From Amycolatopsis thermalba (GTDB lineage: Bacteria > Actinomycetota > Actinomycetes > Mycobacteriales > Pseudonocardiaceae): 64,000 nt of DNA. The notes under the pieces were generated by a model. The model saw nothing but the letters and a program-made list of their open reading frames with translations, was not told the origin of the DNA and did no database searches. Position numbers and translations under genes: made by a program. The stretch lies in NCBI RefSeq assembly GCF_003385215.1, contig NZ_PQHW01000015.1, positions 23,358 to 87,357 of the forward strand. The letters run 5' to 3'. Shown piece by piece: positions 17,138-25,227 of the stretch (position 1 is its first letter; every line of letters begins with the position of its first letter).

Positions 17138-18139
17138 TCAGAAGCCGGCGATCACCGTCTTTCCGACGGTCCGCCCGGTCTCCGTCAGCTCGTGCGCCTG
17201 CCGCAGCGTCGAAGCGTTGATCGGCTTCAGCTCGGTCGTCAGCGTGGTCCGGACCGCGCCCGCCTCGACCAGTTCGGCGACGTGCGCGAGCAGGTCGTGC
17301 TGGGCGATCAGGTCCCAGCCGTGCAGCGGCCGGGTGAACATGAGCTCCCAGTGGAAGCTGATGCTCTTCCCCTTGAGCGGCAACAACTCCAGCCCCTCCG
17401 GCTCGTCGATCGCGGTGATCGCGCCGCCGGGGCGCAGCAGCTCGGCGAACTCCTCGATTCGGCCGGCGGTGTTCGGGGAGAACACGTAGTCCACGCCGTC
17501 CGGCGCCACCTCCCGCACGCTCGCGACCAGCTCCCGGTGGTCGGCCACGTGGTGGGCGCCCAGCGAGCGCACCCAGTCCCGCGACTCCGGACGGGACGCG
17601 GTCGCCACCACGGTCAGCCCGGTCAGCGCCCGCGCCAGCTGGATCAGGATCGACCCGACCCCGCCCGCCCCGGCGAGGACCAGCAGCGTGCCGGTGCTGT
17701 CCGGGCCGGCCCGGAACCGGTCGTGCAGCGTCTCGTACGCGGTGATGCTGGTCAGCGGCAGCGCCGCGGCCTGGGCGAACGACAGGCTCCGCGGCTTCGG
17801 GCCCACGATGCGCTCGTCGACGACGTGGTACTCGGCGTTCGTGCCCGGCCGGTCGATCGTGCCCGCGTAGTAGACCTCGTCGCCGGGCTGGAAGAGGGTC
17901 ACCTCGGCGCCGGTCCGGGCCACCACGCCGGCCGCGTCGAAGCCGAGCACCCGCGGCTCGCCGCCCGGGTCGGAGCCGGCGCGCACCTTCGTGTCGACAG
18001 GGTTGACCGACACCGCCTCGACGCGCACCAGGAGGTCGTGCGGCCCCGACTCCCGGACCGGCAGCTCGACGTCCTCGAGAGCGGCGGGATCGGTGATGGG
18101 GAGGGGCTTGCGGTAGGCCACCGCGCGCATGGTCGTCAT
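17138..18139 (-). CDS. Zinc-type alcohol dehydrogenase-like quinone oxidoreductase
   Basis: About 333 residues from ATG 18139 (ATG 18130 also possible). Medium-chain dehydrogenase: N-terminal GroES-like half (VRVEAVSVNPVDTKVRAG; VLGFDAAGVV), nucleotide-binding VLAGAGGVGSILIQLARAL, and C-terminal TGRTVGKTVI. It lacks the catalytic and structural zinc cysteines, as usual for NADPH:quinone reductases (ZADH/QOR2 type). It is divergent from the cysteine-containing HxlR regulator at 18211. This matches the known QorR-type pairing in which quinone or thiol stress induces the reductase (inferred here). Confidence 0.88.
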   Translation of the reverse strand: MTTMRAVAYRKPLPITDPAALEDVELPVRESGPHDLLVRVEAVSVNPVDTKVRAGSDPGGEPRVLGFDAAGVVARTGAEVTLFQPGDEVYYAGTIDRPGTNAEYHVVDERIVGPKPRSLSFAQAAALPLTSITAYETLHDRFRAGPDSTGTLLVLAGAGGVGSILIQLARALTGLTVVATASRPESRDWVRSLGAHHVADHRELVASVREVAPDGVDYVFSPNTAGRIEEFAELLRPGGAITAIDEPEGLELLPLKGKSISFHWELMFTRPLHGWDLIAQHDLLAHVAELVEAGAVRTTLTTELKPINASTLRQAHELTETGRTVGKTVIAGF

Positions 18140-18159
18140 GGCGGCGACGGTAGTAGGAA

Positions 18160-18172
18160 GGTAGTAGTTACC
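18160..18172. promoter_or_regulatory. Candidate HxlR operator
   Basis: GGTA-GTAGT-TACC is a perfect 4-bp-arm dyad in the 71-bp region between the divergent quinone reductase and HxlR genes. GTAGTA also occurs just upstream (18150-18155). Regulation by the adjacent HxlR protein is inferred from position. Confidence 0.45.
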
Positions 18173-18210
18173 TGCAAGGCGCACAAGTTCCCATCGGATA
18201 CCATCGCAGC

Positions 18211-18558
18211 GTGCAGACTTGTGGTCCGAAGGACGTCTACGCCGCCGCGTGCCCGTGCCGGGACATGCTCGACCTGCTGGCGAACAAGTGGAGCGCGCTC
18301 GTGCTGGGCGCGCTGGAGGGCGGCCCGCAGCGGTTCGGCGCGTTGCGGGCGCGGCTGCAGGGCATCAGCCCGAAGGTGCTGACCCAGACGCTGCGCAAGC
18401 TCGAGTCGCACGCGCTGATCGAGCGCGAGGTGTTCCCAGAAGTGCCGCTGCGGGTGGAGTACCGGCTGACCCAGCTCGGCGCCGACGCGGCCGTCCCGCT
18501 GGCCGCGCTGCGCACCTGGGTGGAAGCCAACATCGACCGCTTTCCGCAGCCCGCCTGA
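18211..18558 (+). CDS. HxlR-family redox-type transcriptional regulator
   Basis: 115 residues from GTG 18211. DUF24/HxlR winged helix: LLANKWSALVLGALEGGPQRFGALRARLQGISPKVLTQTLRKLE, wing VEYRLTQLG. Three N-terminal cysteines (Cys4, Cys14, Cys16, in ACPCRDML) match the sensing position of thiol-reactive HxlR regulators such as QorR, HypR and YodB. Such proteins respond to quinones, aldehydes or disulfide stress. Probable targets are the divergent quinone reductase and the MFS gene 50 bp downstream. Confidence 0.92.
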   Translation: MQTCGPKDVYAAACPCRDMLDLLANKWSALVLGALEGGPQRFGALRARLQGISPKVLTQTLRKLESHALIEREVFPEVPLRVEYRLTQLGADAAVPLAALRTWVEANIDRFPQPA

Positions 18559-18607
18559 GAAACTCGCGCTTGACCTCCAGCTCACTTCAGCTTCTAGCGT
18601 CGTCGGC

Positions 18608-19792
18608 ATGACGGATGTGACGGCGACCGCGGTGCGGATACTGCCCAGGACACTCCTGCTCACGCTGCTCGGCGTCAGCACGATGACCATCATGGCCAGC
18701 GCCACCATCACGCCCGCCCTGCCGGGCATGGAACACCACTTCGCGGGTACGCCGCACGCCGCGCTGCTGGTCCGGCTCGTCCTCACCCTGCCCGGCCTCG
18801 CGATCATGCTCGCCGCGCCGGTGCTCGCCCGGCTGAGCGGCCGGGCCGGGCGGGTCCGGGTGCTCGTGGCCGGCCTCGCTCTCTACGTCGTCGGTGGCGG
18901 GTCGGGCCTGGTGCTCGACTGGCTGCCCGGTCTGCTGGCCGGGCGCGCGGTGCTCGGCGTCGGCATCGCGGCGATCATGGTCACCTCGACCGCCCTGCTC
19001 GCCGACCACTACCCCGCCACCGAGCACGGCCGAGTGCTGGGCCTGCAGGGTGCCGCGATGGGGTTCGGCGGTGTCGTCGCCCTGCTGCTCGGCGGGGTCC
19101 TGGCCGACCTGAGCTGGCGCGGGCCGTTCGCGGTCTACCTGCTCGCCCTGCCGATGCTCGTGCTCGTCCTCCGGTTCGTGCCCGAGGCGCCGACGACCGC
19201 GCCGTCGCCGGACGGTCCACAACGGACACCGCGGCTGTTCGGCCTGTACGCACTGATGTTCCTCGGCGTCGTCGTCTTCTACACCGTCCCCACGCAGGCC
19301 CCGTTCTGGCTGGGTGAGATCACCGGCACCGGCCCGGTCGTGGTGGGCGTGCTGATCGCCGCGATGAACCTGGTCATGACGCTGGTCGGCCTGAACTTCC
19401 GGCGGCTGCGCGCCCGCTGGGACTTCCGGGTCCTCGCCGCGGCGATCTTCGCCGCCTACGCGGCCGGCCTGGTCGTCGTCGGCCTCGCCGGCGGGATCTG
19501 GATGGCGGCGATCGGCATGCTCATCACCGGCATCGGCATCGGCCTGCAGAACCCGGTGATGAACGGCTGGGTGGTCGCCTCGGTGGACCCCGCGGCCCGC
19601 ACCCGCGCGCTCGGGATGCTCACCTCGGCGCTGTTCCTCGGCCAGTTCGCCTCGCCGCTGATCGCGCAACCGGTGGTCGACGGCGTCGGGCTCGGGAACA
19701 CCTTCGTGCTCGCCGGCGCGCTCGGCCTGGTGATTTCCGTGGTGCTGGTTTTCCGGCGCGGCAGGGCAACCTCGGATTCCCCGGCGGCGTAA
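18608..19792 (+). CDS. MFS efflux-type transporter
   Basis: 394 residues with about 12 membrane segments. A drug/H+ antiporter pattern appears in the first half (GRAVLGVGIAAIMVTSTALLADHYP, LGLQGAAMGFGGVVALLLGGVLAD), close to motif C of 12-TM exporters. It is 50 bp downstream of the HxlR gene on the same strand, suggesting export of the compound that triggers the regulator (inference). Substrate unknown. Confidence 0.88.
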   Translation: MTDVTATAVRILPRTLLLTLLGVSTMTIMASATITPALPGMEHHFAGTPHAALLVRLVLTLPGLAIMLAAPVLARLSGRAGRVRVLVAGLALYVVGGGSGLVLDWLPGLLAGRAVLGVGIAAIMVTSTALLADHYPATEHGRVLGLQGAAMGFGGVVALLLGGVLADLSWRGPFAVYLLALPMLVLVLRFVPEAPTTAPSPDGPQRTPRLFGLYALMFLGVVVFYTVPTQAPFWLGEITGTGPVVVGVLIAAMNLVMTLVGLNFRRLRARWDFRVLAAAIFAAYAAGLVVVGLAGGIWMAAIGMLITGIGIGLQNPVMNGWVVASVDPAARTRALGMLTSALFLGQFASPLIAQPVVDGVGLGNTFVLAGALGLVISVVLVFRRGRATSDSPAA

Positions 19793-19828
19793 GGAGCTTC
19801 GTAAGCCCACCGACAGGGAGGAAAGGGC

Positions 19829-20194
19829 ATGCGCGTCAAGGGAATCATCATGGGGGCGGCGACCGGGGCGGTCGGGCTGGCGATGTTCGCGACGCCCGCC
19901 GCGTCCGCGTCCGGCCCGGTGGACTGCGACCCGAACCCGGGTTCGACCGGCTCGTGCGGGTGGATCAACGTGGAGCCGGACGTGGTCCACCGCGGCGACG
20001 TGGTGGACGTGGAGGCCAGGTGCCTGAACGCGGAGGCCTACCCGGTGTCGGACGTGCTGCTGAACTTCACCCCGACCGCCGAGCCCACCCACTGGTCGGC
20101 AACGGTCTCCCGCAAGGCGAGGCCCGGCGAGCACACCGCAACGATCACCTGCCCGGAAAACACCTACACGACAACGTTCTTGGTGGTCCGATAA
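19829..20194 (+). CDS. Small secreted hypothetical protein
   Basis: 121 residues. A Sec signal peptide is clear (MRVKGIIMGAATGAVGLAMF, cleavage after ATPAASA near residue 27). The mature part of about 94 residues has four cysteines (C33, C43, C65 and one in ITCPENTY), probably two disulfides, and looks beta-rich and Ig-like. No enzyme motif. Strong ribosome site GGGAGGAAAGG. It stands alone between the MFS gene and a terminator. Confidence 0.8.
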   Translation: MRVKGIIMGAATGAVGLAMFATPAASASGPVDCDPNPGSTGSCGWINVEPDVVHRGDVVDVEARCLNAEAYPVSDVLLNFTPTAEPTHWSATVSRKARPGEHTATITCPENTYTTTFLVVR

Positions 20195-20208
20195 GGACAG
20201 ACGCGAGG

Positions 20209-20249
20209 CCGCCGGACGGTTCCGCCTCACGATCCGGACCGTTCGGCGG
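20209..20249. terminator. Bidirectional hairpin terminator
   Basis: CCGCCGGACGGTTCCG pairs with CCGGACCGTTCGGCGG across a 9-nt loop, with a few mismatches. It lies between two convergent stops (20194 and 20251) and so serves both directions. Confidence 0.7.
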
Positions 20250-20250
20250 A

Positions 20251-21027
20251 TCACCTTAGTGGCTTGTAGCCGACTCCGGCAAGGCTTCCTCGACGAGCAC
20301 GCTGGTCGTGAAGTGCGCGGGGGATGCTCGACCGCCAATCGGCCGCCGGAACCAGGCCCGGCGGAACGAGTTCGAGCCCCCGGAAGAACTCCGATATCTG
20401 CCCGGCCGTCCTCGGGATCACCGTGGCCGAATCCCGCGTGTAACGCCGGACCAGTTCGGCGCGGTCATCGGGACTGGCCGACGCGTCGTCGACCACTCCG
20501 TGCGAGATGACGAGGTAGCTGCCCGGCGCCAAGGCCTCAACCCAGTCGTGGACCGGTGACGCGGGCTGGTCGATGAAATGCAGTACCGCGTTCATGAGCA
20601 ACGCGGTGGGCTCCGCGAGGTTCAGCGGCCCATCCAGCCGCCGGAGCACCTCCGCCGGGCGACGAAGGTCACCGGAAATCACCTGAGCCTTCGCGTAACC
20701 GCTGGTCAGGCCGGACAGCGCGTCGACGACGTCCGGGTCGTTGTCGACGTACACGACGCGTGCGCCGGAGGCGAGTTCGTGGACATTGCCCCCAGGCGTC
20801 GGGTAGCCGGCGCCGACATCGAGGAACTGACGGATCCCCTGCTCGTGGCAGAACCTGACCGCCCGTTTGAGGAACTCGCGGCTGAGCTGCGCCCACTCCA
20901 CGATGAAGGGAATCAACGGGTAGACCGTCTCCTCGGCGAATGCCTGTTCCACGTCGCCGTAGTGCCTTCCGCCGAGGTAGAGGCTGTAGAGCCGGGGGGC
21001 ACTGGGTCTCTGCGCGTCCGAGGTCAA
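20251..21027 (-). CDS. SAM-dependent methyltransferase, DUF574 family
   Basis: About 258 residues. The SAM-binding motif is QFLDVGAGYPTPGGNVHE, followed by ARVVYVDNDPDVV, typical of the actinobacterial PF04672 family. A late SYLVISHGVVDD strand and GLELVPPGLV fit too. The start is TTG 21027, overlapping the upstream phosphatase stop by 4 bp (TTGA) and preceded by GAAGGAG; no closer ATG or GTG fits the family. Targets are unknown. A second, divergent family member lies at 23669. Confidence 0.88.
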   Translation of the reverse strand: MTSDAQRPSAPRLYSLYLGGRHYGDVEQAFAEETVYPLIPFIVEWAQLSREFLKRAVRFCHEQGIRQFLDVGAGYPTPGGNVHELASGARVVYVDNDPDVVDALSGLTSGYAKAQVISGDLRRPAEVLRRLDGPLNLAEPTALLMNAVLHFIDQPASPVHDWVEALAPGSYLVISHGVVDDASASPDDRAELVRRYTRDSATVIPRTAGQISEFFRGLELVPPGLVPAADWRSSIPRALHDQRARRGSLAGVGYKPLR

Positions 21028-21710
21028 GGTGGGGCTGCTCCTTCGCTCGCCATGATGGCTGCGGCCAAGTGGGCCGTGTCGTTGTGGGTGACCTGCACCC
21101 AGCGATGGTGTCGCTCCCGGATCCCGGGGACGAGGGGCTGCCGCTCCCAGCGGGTGATGCCAGTCGGAGTGACCTCGAACCCGGCGTGCACCCGTGCCTC
21201 TGGCGGCAACCGGAGAAAGAGATGAGCCGCTGTGGTGACGGTTTCCCCATGCCCGATGACGAGGATCCGCTCTCCCCGATGCCGATCGAGCAGCCGGGTG
21301 AGCCCTGCGGTGACGCGGACGAGATAGTCCTTCCACGTCTCCGCTCCCGGCGCGACGGCGATGTCCAGCCCGTCCTCGGGCCCCGCGCGGACCTCGGAGA
21401 GCACTTCCCGCCAAGGACGGCCGTCGGCCTCGCCGTAGTCGGGATCGCGCAGGTCGTCGGAGACGGTGAGTGGGAGGCCGAGCCGCGCTGAGACGACTTC
21501 CGCGGTCTCCGCGACGCGCCGCACCGAAGTGGCGTACAGCGCGGCGAACGGCTTGACGTCGTGCTCCTGCGCGAGCGCAGCGGCCAGCCGGGCGGCTTGC
21601 CACCGGCCCAGCTCGGTCAGTCCGGTACATCCGCGGGGGCCTCCGACGATCCCCTCCCGGCCGCACCGGGACTCCCCATGGCGCGCGATAACCAAACCAG
21701 TGCTCTCCAT
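21024..21710 (-). CDS. Histidine phosphatase-family protein (phosphoglycerate mutase-like)
   Basis: 228 residues from ATG 21710, ribosome site GGGAGGG. The RHG motif VIARHGES near the N-terminus holds the phosphate-accepting His; the second His is in VIGHGETVTTAAH. Conserved LTELGRWQAARLA and YATSVRRVAETAE complete branch 1 of the superfamily. A C-terminal RWVQVTHNDTAHL stretch is additional. Substrate unknown (phospho-sugar, phospho-serine or nucleotide). It is translationally coupled to the DUF574 methyltransferase downstream. Confidence 0.88.
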   Translation of the reverse strand: MESTGLVIARHGESRCGREGIVGGPRGCTGLTELGRWQAARLAAALAQEHDVKPFAALYATSVRRVAETAEVVSARLGLPLTVSDDLRDPDYGEADGRPWREVLSEVRAGPEDGLDIAVAPGAETWKDYLVRVTAGLTRLLDRHRGERILVIGHGETVTTAAHLFLRLPPEARVHAGFEVTPTGITRWERQPLVPGIRERHHRWVQVTHNDTAHLAAAIMASEGAAPP

Positions 21711-21985
21711 CCTGGCCCTCCCGCCGGATTCCGCAGCCTTGACGAACCGCCCTGCGTGGCGTACGCGCAGGGCAATACCGCTTCGGCCACACCCGGAATG
21801 GCAACGGGACGGGCACAATGTGTTCGGCAACGCCGCGTCGTACGGCGCTGCCGAGCAAAACGGTAAATACCGTCCGTCATCCCGTCTAGGCCTGGTTGGG
21901 TGGATCAGTTTTCACCACGCCTCACATTTGGTTAACCTCTCGTCCGAGGTTCCGAATCGATCGGCACCTGACCGGACGAAGGTCG

Positions 21986-23149
21986 GTGAAGAACGTGAAC
22001 GCCGCTCGGCGACAGCCGGGGACCGCGGAAGGAAACTGGGTACTGGTCGACACCCGGCCCGACGACCCTCAGCGCGACAGGCACCGCGGGCGCAAGGTCG
22101 GACTCCTCCTCGCCGTGGGCCAGGCGAGCTACCACGGAGTCGCACCGCGGAACGCACTCGACCACCGCCTCGCCCAGCATCTACTCAGGTACCGGCTGGA
22201 GCAGGCCGTGCGTGAGGGGAACCGGGTCGAAGCGGACCGGGTGATCTACGCGGGCCGCGAGTGGAAAGTCCGCGTCCTGCCTATCACTTCACCCATCACC
22301 GGAACGGTGGTTGCGGCTGTGGGGTGCTACATCGACGCCGCCACGGACTGGGCAACGGTGCCGCCCCCGCTCGTGGGCAGTTGGGAGTGGCGGATCACCG
22401 AAGCGGGAGCCGATCACGAGAACACGATCGCATGGACCGACGAGCTGTTCGAGCTGTACGGCTTGGCGCCACCGGAGGAGGAATCCCAGCCGGGCACGCC
22501 GAGGGAGCCCGCGGTTCGTCGGCGCTTTCCACACGGCCGCTGGTGGGACGGCACCTACTTCCTGAACAACCTGGTGATGGACTCGTGGCGCCCCGCGGTG
22601 CAGGAGTTCCGGGACCGGCTTCTGCACGACAGCGGCGGTGGTCTGCACCTCTGCAGCTTCAAGGCCCAGCACCGGGTGACCGGTCAACCGGTCGCGCTTC
22701 GCCTGGCCGGCCGGGCGGCTGCCGGCATGCCGGGGTGGTTCCACGGCATCGTCACCATGGACGTCGGTGCGCGCAAGAACGCGACCTTTCCGACACCTCG
22801 ACCACTGGCCCAGGCCTTTCTCGAAGCGTCCCGCGATCCGCTGATCGTCGTGGATCGGATGCTGGAGGAACTGGACTCCGCGAACTCGCACTTCGACGGG
22901 TTGAACCTCGCGGTGCCGACCGACCACCACGTGCGCAAACTGGTACACCCGTTCGACGTACCCGCCCTGACCAAGCTCCTGAGGGAAGCCGGAGCAGCAC
23001 CGGAACGCCCGGTGGGTCCGCAACGGCTGCGCCTCGCCACGTTGTCCGCGGACGTGTGGCGCGAATTCGAGATCCTGGCCGTCGGCGACGCACCCACCAG
23101 CGGAGGCGAGGTTCGTTACGTCGTGTGCCGGATCAGCGAGCCCTCGTGA
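21986..23149 (+). CDS. PAS-domain-containing protein of unknown role
   Basis: About 387 residues from GTG 21986 (GTG 21995 also possible). Residues about 120-290 read like a PAS sensor: VGSWEWRITEAG, TIAWTDELFELYGLAPP, then FKAQHRVTGQPVALRLAGRA and WFHGIVTMDVGARK. The N-terminal part (VGLLLAVGQASYHGV; EWKVRVLPITSPITGTVVAAVG) may be a second PAS/GAF-like fold. No kinase, GGDEF or DNA-binding motif is visible, so it is a stand-alone sensor-like protein. It is divergent from the phosphatase-methyltransferase pair. Confidence 0.65.
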   Translation: MKNVNAARRQPGTAEGNWVLVDTRPDDPQRDRHRGRKVGLLLAVGQASYHGVAPRNALDHRLAQHLLRYRLEQAVREGNRVEADRVIYAGREWKVRVLPITSPITGTVVAAVGCYIDAATDWATVPPPLVGSWEWRITEAGADHENTIAWTDELFELYGLAPPEEESQPGTPREPAVRRRFPHGRWWDGTYFLNNLVMDSWRPAVQEFRDRLLHDSGGGLHLCSFKAQHRVTGQPVALRLAGRAAAGMPGWFHGIVTMDVGARKNATFPTPRPLAQAFLEASRDPLIVVDRMLEELDSANSHFDGLNLAVPTDHHVRKLVHPFDVPALTKLLREAGAAPERPVGPQRLRLATLSADVWREFEILAVGDAPTSGGEVRYVVCRISEPS

Positions 23150-23220
23150 TGGGCTAGACGAGTATTGCGTAATTCGAGGTGGTAGCCGAAGACGGACCAA
23201 CGGTGTTCAAGATCAAATAG

Positions 23221-23665
23221 GTCACCCTGGCCGTGGCCCATGCGCTGCAGGGGTTCACCTCGGACGCCCGGTGGCTGCGGTTCCTGCCTACCCGGATACT
23301 GGTGTCTTCCGGAGCCCGCCCGGCCAGTCCGGCGACAAACGTCGTCCGCGCAATGCGTTACCACCGATCGAGCAGGTCATGCGCTGGTTGGCGACGGACA
23401 CCGCCCTGTGGACCGGCAACACCTGGATCGTTGGCTCTACCCCGGTCGAATGCGGACACTCTCTGCCCACCGTGAAGCACAGCTCATCGAGTCGGTCAAC
23501 GACACACTCAACGGCCAGTTGGCCTGGAACGGCACGGGGAGCCCACCACCGAGGGCGTCGGCGTCCGCATCGCCCAACGTCTCCTGAGCCTGACCGCGGC
23601 GATCTGGCACAACCGCACCACCGGCCAACCCGTCACCTGATCCCTAACCGCCTACGACCATGACA
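23221..23665 (+). pseudogene. IS982-family transposase remnant
   Basis: Pieces of an IS982-type DDE transposase lie in order but in different frames: TLAVAHALQGFTSDARWLR, then MRWLATDTALWTGNTWIVGS and TPVECGHSLPTVK, then QLIESVNDTLNGQL, then GVGVRIAQRLLSLTAAIWHN. The middle of the protein (about 150 residues with the catalytic acids) is missing, there are several frameshifts, and TGA replaces an expected Arg codon before SLTAYDH. It ends 4 bp before the stop of the DUF574 gene at 23669. No terminal inverted repeats seen. Confidence 0.8.
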
Positions 23666-23668
23666 CAG

Positions 23669-24550
23669 TTACGCACTACTCGTCCAGGTATCCACGCGAG
23701 CCACAGCACCGCGCATCGTGCGCTTGGCCCAGTCGGTGTGCCTGACGTGGTTTCCCGGCTCGGGCAGGCAGTCCGGGAGGTACGTGACCGGGGTGACCAG
23801 TGTCATCCCGTCGAAGAACCGCTCGACCTGCGACACGTTGCGCAACACGAACGGAGTGCCGATATCCCGTTCGTACACTTGCGAAAGCGCAATAAAAGGC
23901 GCGAGAGCTTCCGAGGGGAGATCTTCACCGCAGCCCAGGGAAAGCGCGAAGCAGCTGCCGGGCGCCAACCGGTCGGTGTACTGCCTCACCACGTCGTAGA
24001 GGTCCTCACCGTCGCGAAGTTGCACGAACGACAGAACGCACAACATGCCCAGCCAGACCGGCTCACTGAAATCCAGCTGGGCGCGCACCGCTCTGTCATC
24101 GAAGATCATCTCGGGTTCACGGAGGTCGGCGTGCACCACCGCGGTGTTCGCGTTCCCCGCGAGCAACCGCCGGTACTCCTGCACCGGCGCCTGTTCGTAG
24201 TCGACGTAGACGACCCGCGCGTCGGGCTGGCCCGGCTGCGCGACCTCGTGCACGTTGCCCCAACGGGGAAATCCACAGCCCAGTTCGAGGAACTGGCGGA
24301 CACCCGATTTCAACGCGTACCGCACGGACCGGACGAGGAACTGGCGGTTGAACCGCGCGACGTTCTCCGGGACGTCGCGGTGCTCCGGCGGAAATTCCGC
24401 CAGCATCCGGCGAGCCGCTTCCCGGTCGTGCTCGGTGAGGCCGCTACCCCCCAGCTGCACGTCGTAGACACCGCCACAGGTCGCCCGGTCCACAGTGTGG
24501 CGAGGACCGTAGACGATCTCGGTCACGTCGCCGTCCGGATCAGTCGCCAT
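23669..24550 (-). CDS. SAM-dependent methyltransferase, DUF574 family (second copy)
   Basis: 293 residues. Same family as 20251-21027 but clearly different in sequence. It has LARFNRQFLVRSVRYAL-type helix sequence, the SAM motif QFLELGCGFPRWGNVHEVA, VVYVDYEQAPVQEYR and the long C-terminal FFDGMTLVTPVTYLPDC segment common to these proteins. No start ambiguity: ATG 24550. The transposase relic abuts its 3' end. Substrate unknown; in actinomycetes these often sit near regulators and secondary-metabolism genes. Confidence 0.88.
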   Translation of the reverse strand: MATDPDGDVTEIVYGPRHTVDRATCGGVYDVQLGGSGLTEHDREAARRMLAEFPPEHRDVPENVARFNRQFLVRSVRYALKSGVRQFLELGCGFPRWGNVHEVAQPGQPDARVVYVDYEQAPVQEYRRLLAGNANTAVVHADLREPEMIFDDRAVRAQLDFSEPVWLGMLCVLSFVQLRDGEDLYDVVRQYTDRLAPGSCFALSLGCGEDLPSEALAPFIALSQVYERDIGTPFVLRNVSQVERFFDGMTLVTPVTYLPDCLPEPGNHVRHTDWAKRTMRGAVARVDTWTSSA

Positions 24551-24675
24551 CGGCTCCCCCGATCCCCCGTTGGTTGTGGAACATCAACTTGTACCTGTCA
24601 AATCGGCGGCCGAACAGGCGGAAGAGAATCGGCTTCCCGCGCCACCTCGACACGGGACCGCTCCTGACGGCCGGG

Positions 24676-25227
24676 TCAGCCGTGCCACGGGCCGGAACCT
24701 CGGTGATTCGCGCGGTCACCGGTGCTCACCTCCCTTCGTAGCCGGGTCAGCCGTGCCGTCAGCCCGGCGATCAAGAACTCCAGCCCATCGCCCCGGGACA
24801 GGCAGGTCTCTACCAGTACCGCATGCGCGGCGAGCTCGCTCTCCGCGGCGAAGCCGGCCCGGTCCAGTTCCGCGACCACGGCCTCCACCAGCGGCGCGGC
24901 CGGCCCGCTGCCGGTGGCCACCGCCCGTCCGACGCCCGGGTACCGGGCGACCGTCTCGCGCATCCGGGCGGCGAGCAGGCGGATCCAGTCCGCCCACGCG
25001 CCGCCGTCGGGGAGGCTGATCGCGGCGCACACCTCCGCCACGACGGCCGCCTCCACGTCCGCCCGGTTGCCCACGTGGTAGCGGATCACGTTGGCCCGCG
25101 CGCCGACCGCGGCCGCGAGGTCGCGCATCGTCCAGCCGGACAGGCCCCGCCGCCGGGTCAGGTCCAGTGCGGCCGTGACGACCACCGAACGCGTGATCGG
25201 CGCGCGCTCACGGACGGGCGTCGACAT
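24676..25227 (-). CDS. TetR-family transcriptional regulator
   Basis: 183 residues from ATG 25227. N-terminal helix-turn-helix: ITRSVVVTAALDLTRRRGLSGWTMRDLAAAVGARANVIRYHVGNRADVEAAVVAEV. The C-terminal ligand domain is all-helical. Its first 20 bp overlap the end of the unknown gene 25208-26260 upstream on the same strand, so the two are coupled and this regulator is probably made with that protein. Target unknown. Confidence 0.88.
   Translation of the reverse strand: MSTPVRERAPITRSVVVTAALDLTRRRGLSGWTMRDLAAAVGARANVIRYHVGNRADVEAAVVAEVCAAISLPDGGAWADWIRLLAARMRETVARYPGVGRAVATGSGPAAPLVEAVVAELDRAGFAAESELAAHAVLVETCLSRGDGLEFLIAGLTARLTRLRREVSTGDRANHRGSGPWHG

Noticed and set aside
23240..23587. Independent 115-codon gene
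   Set aside because: It is one frame of the broken IS982 transposase; the matching transposase pieces run in order through three frames.
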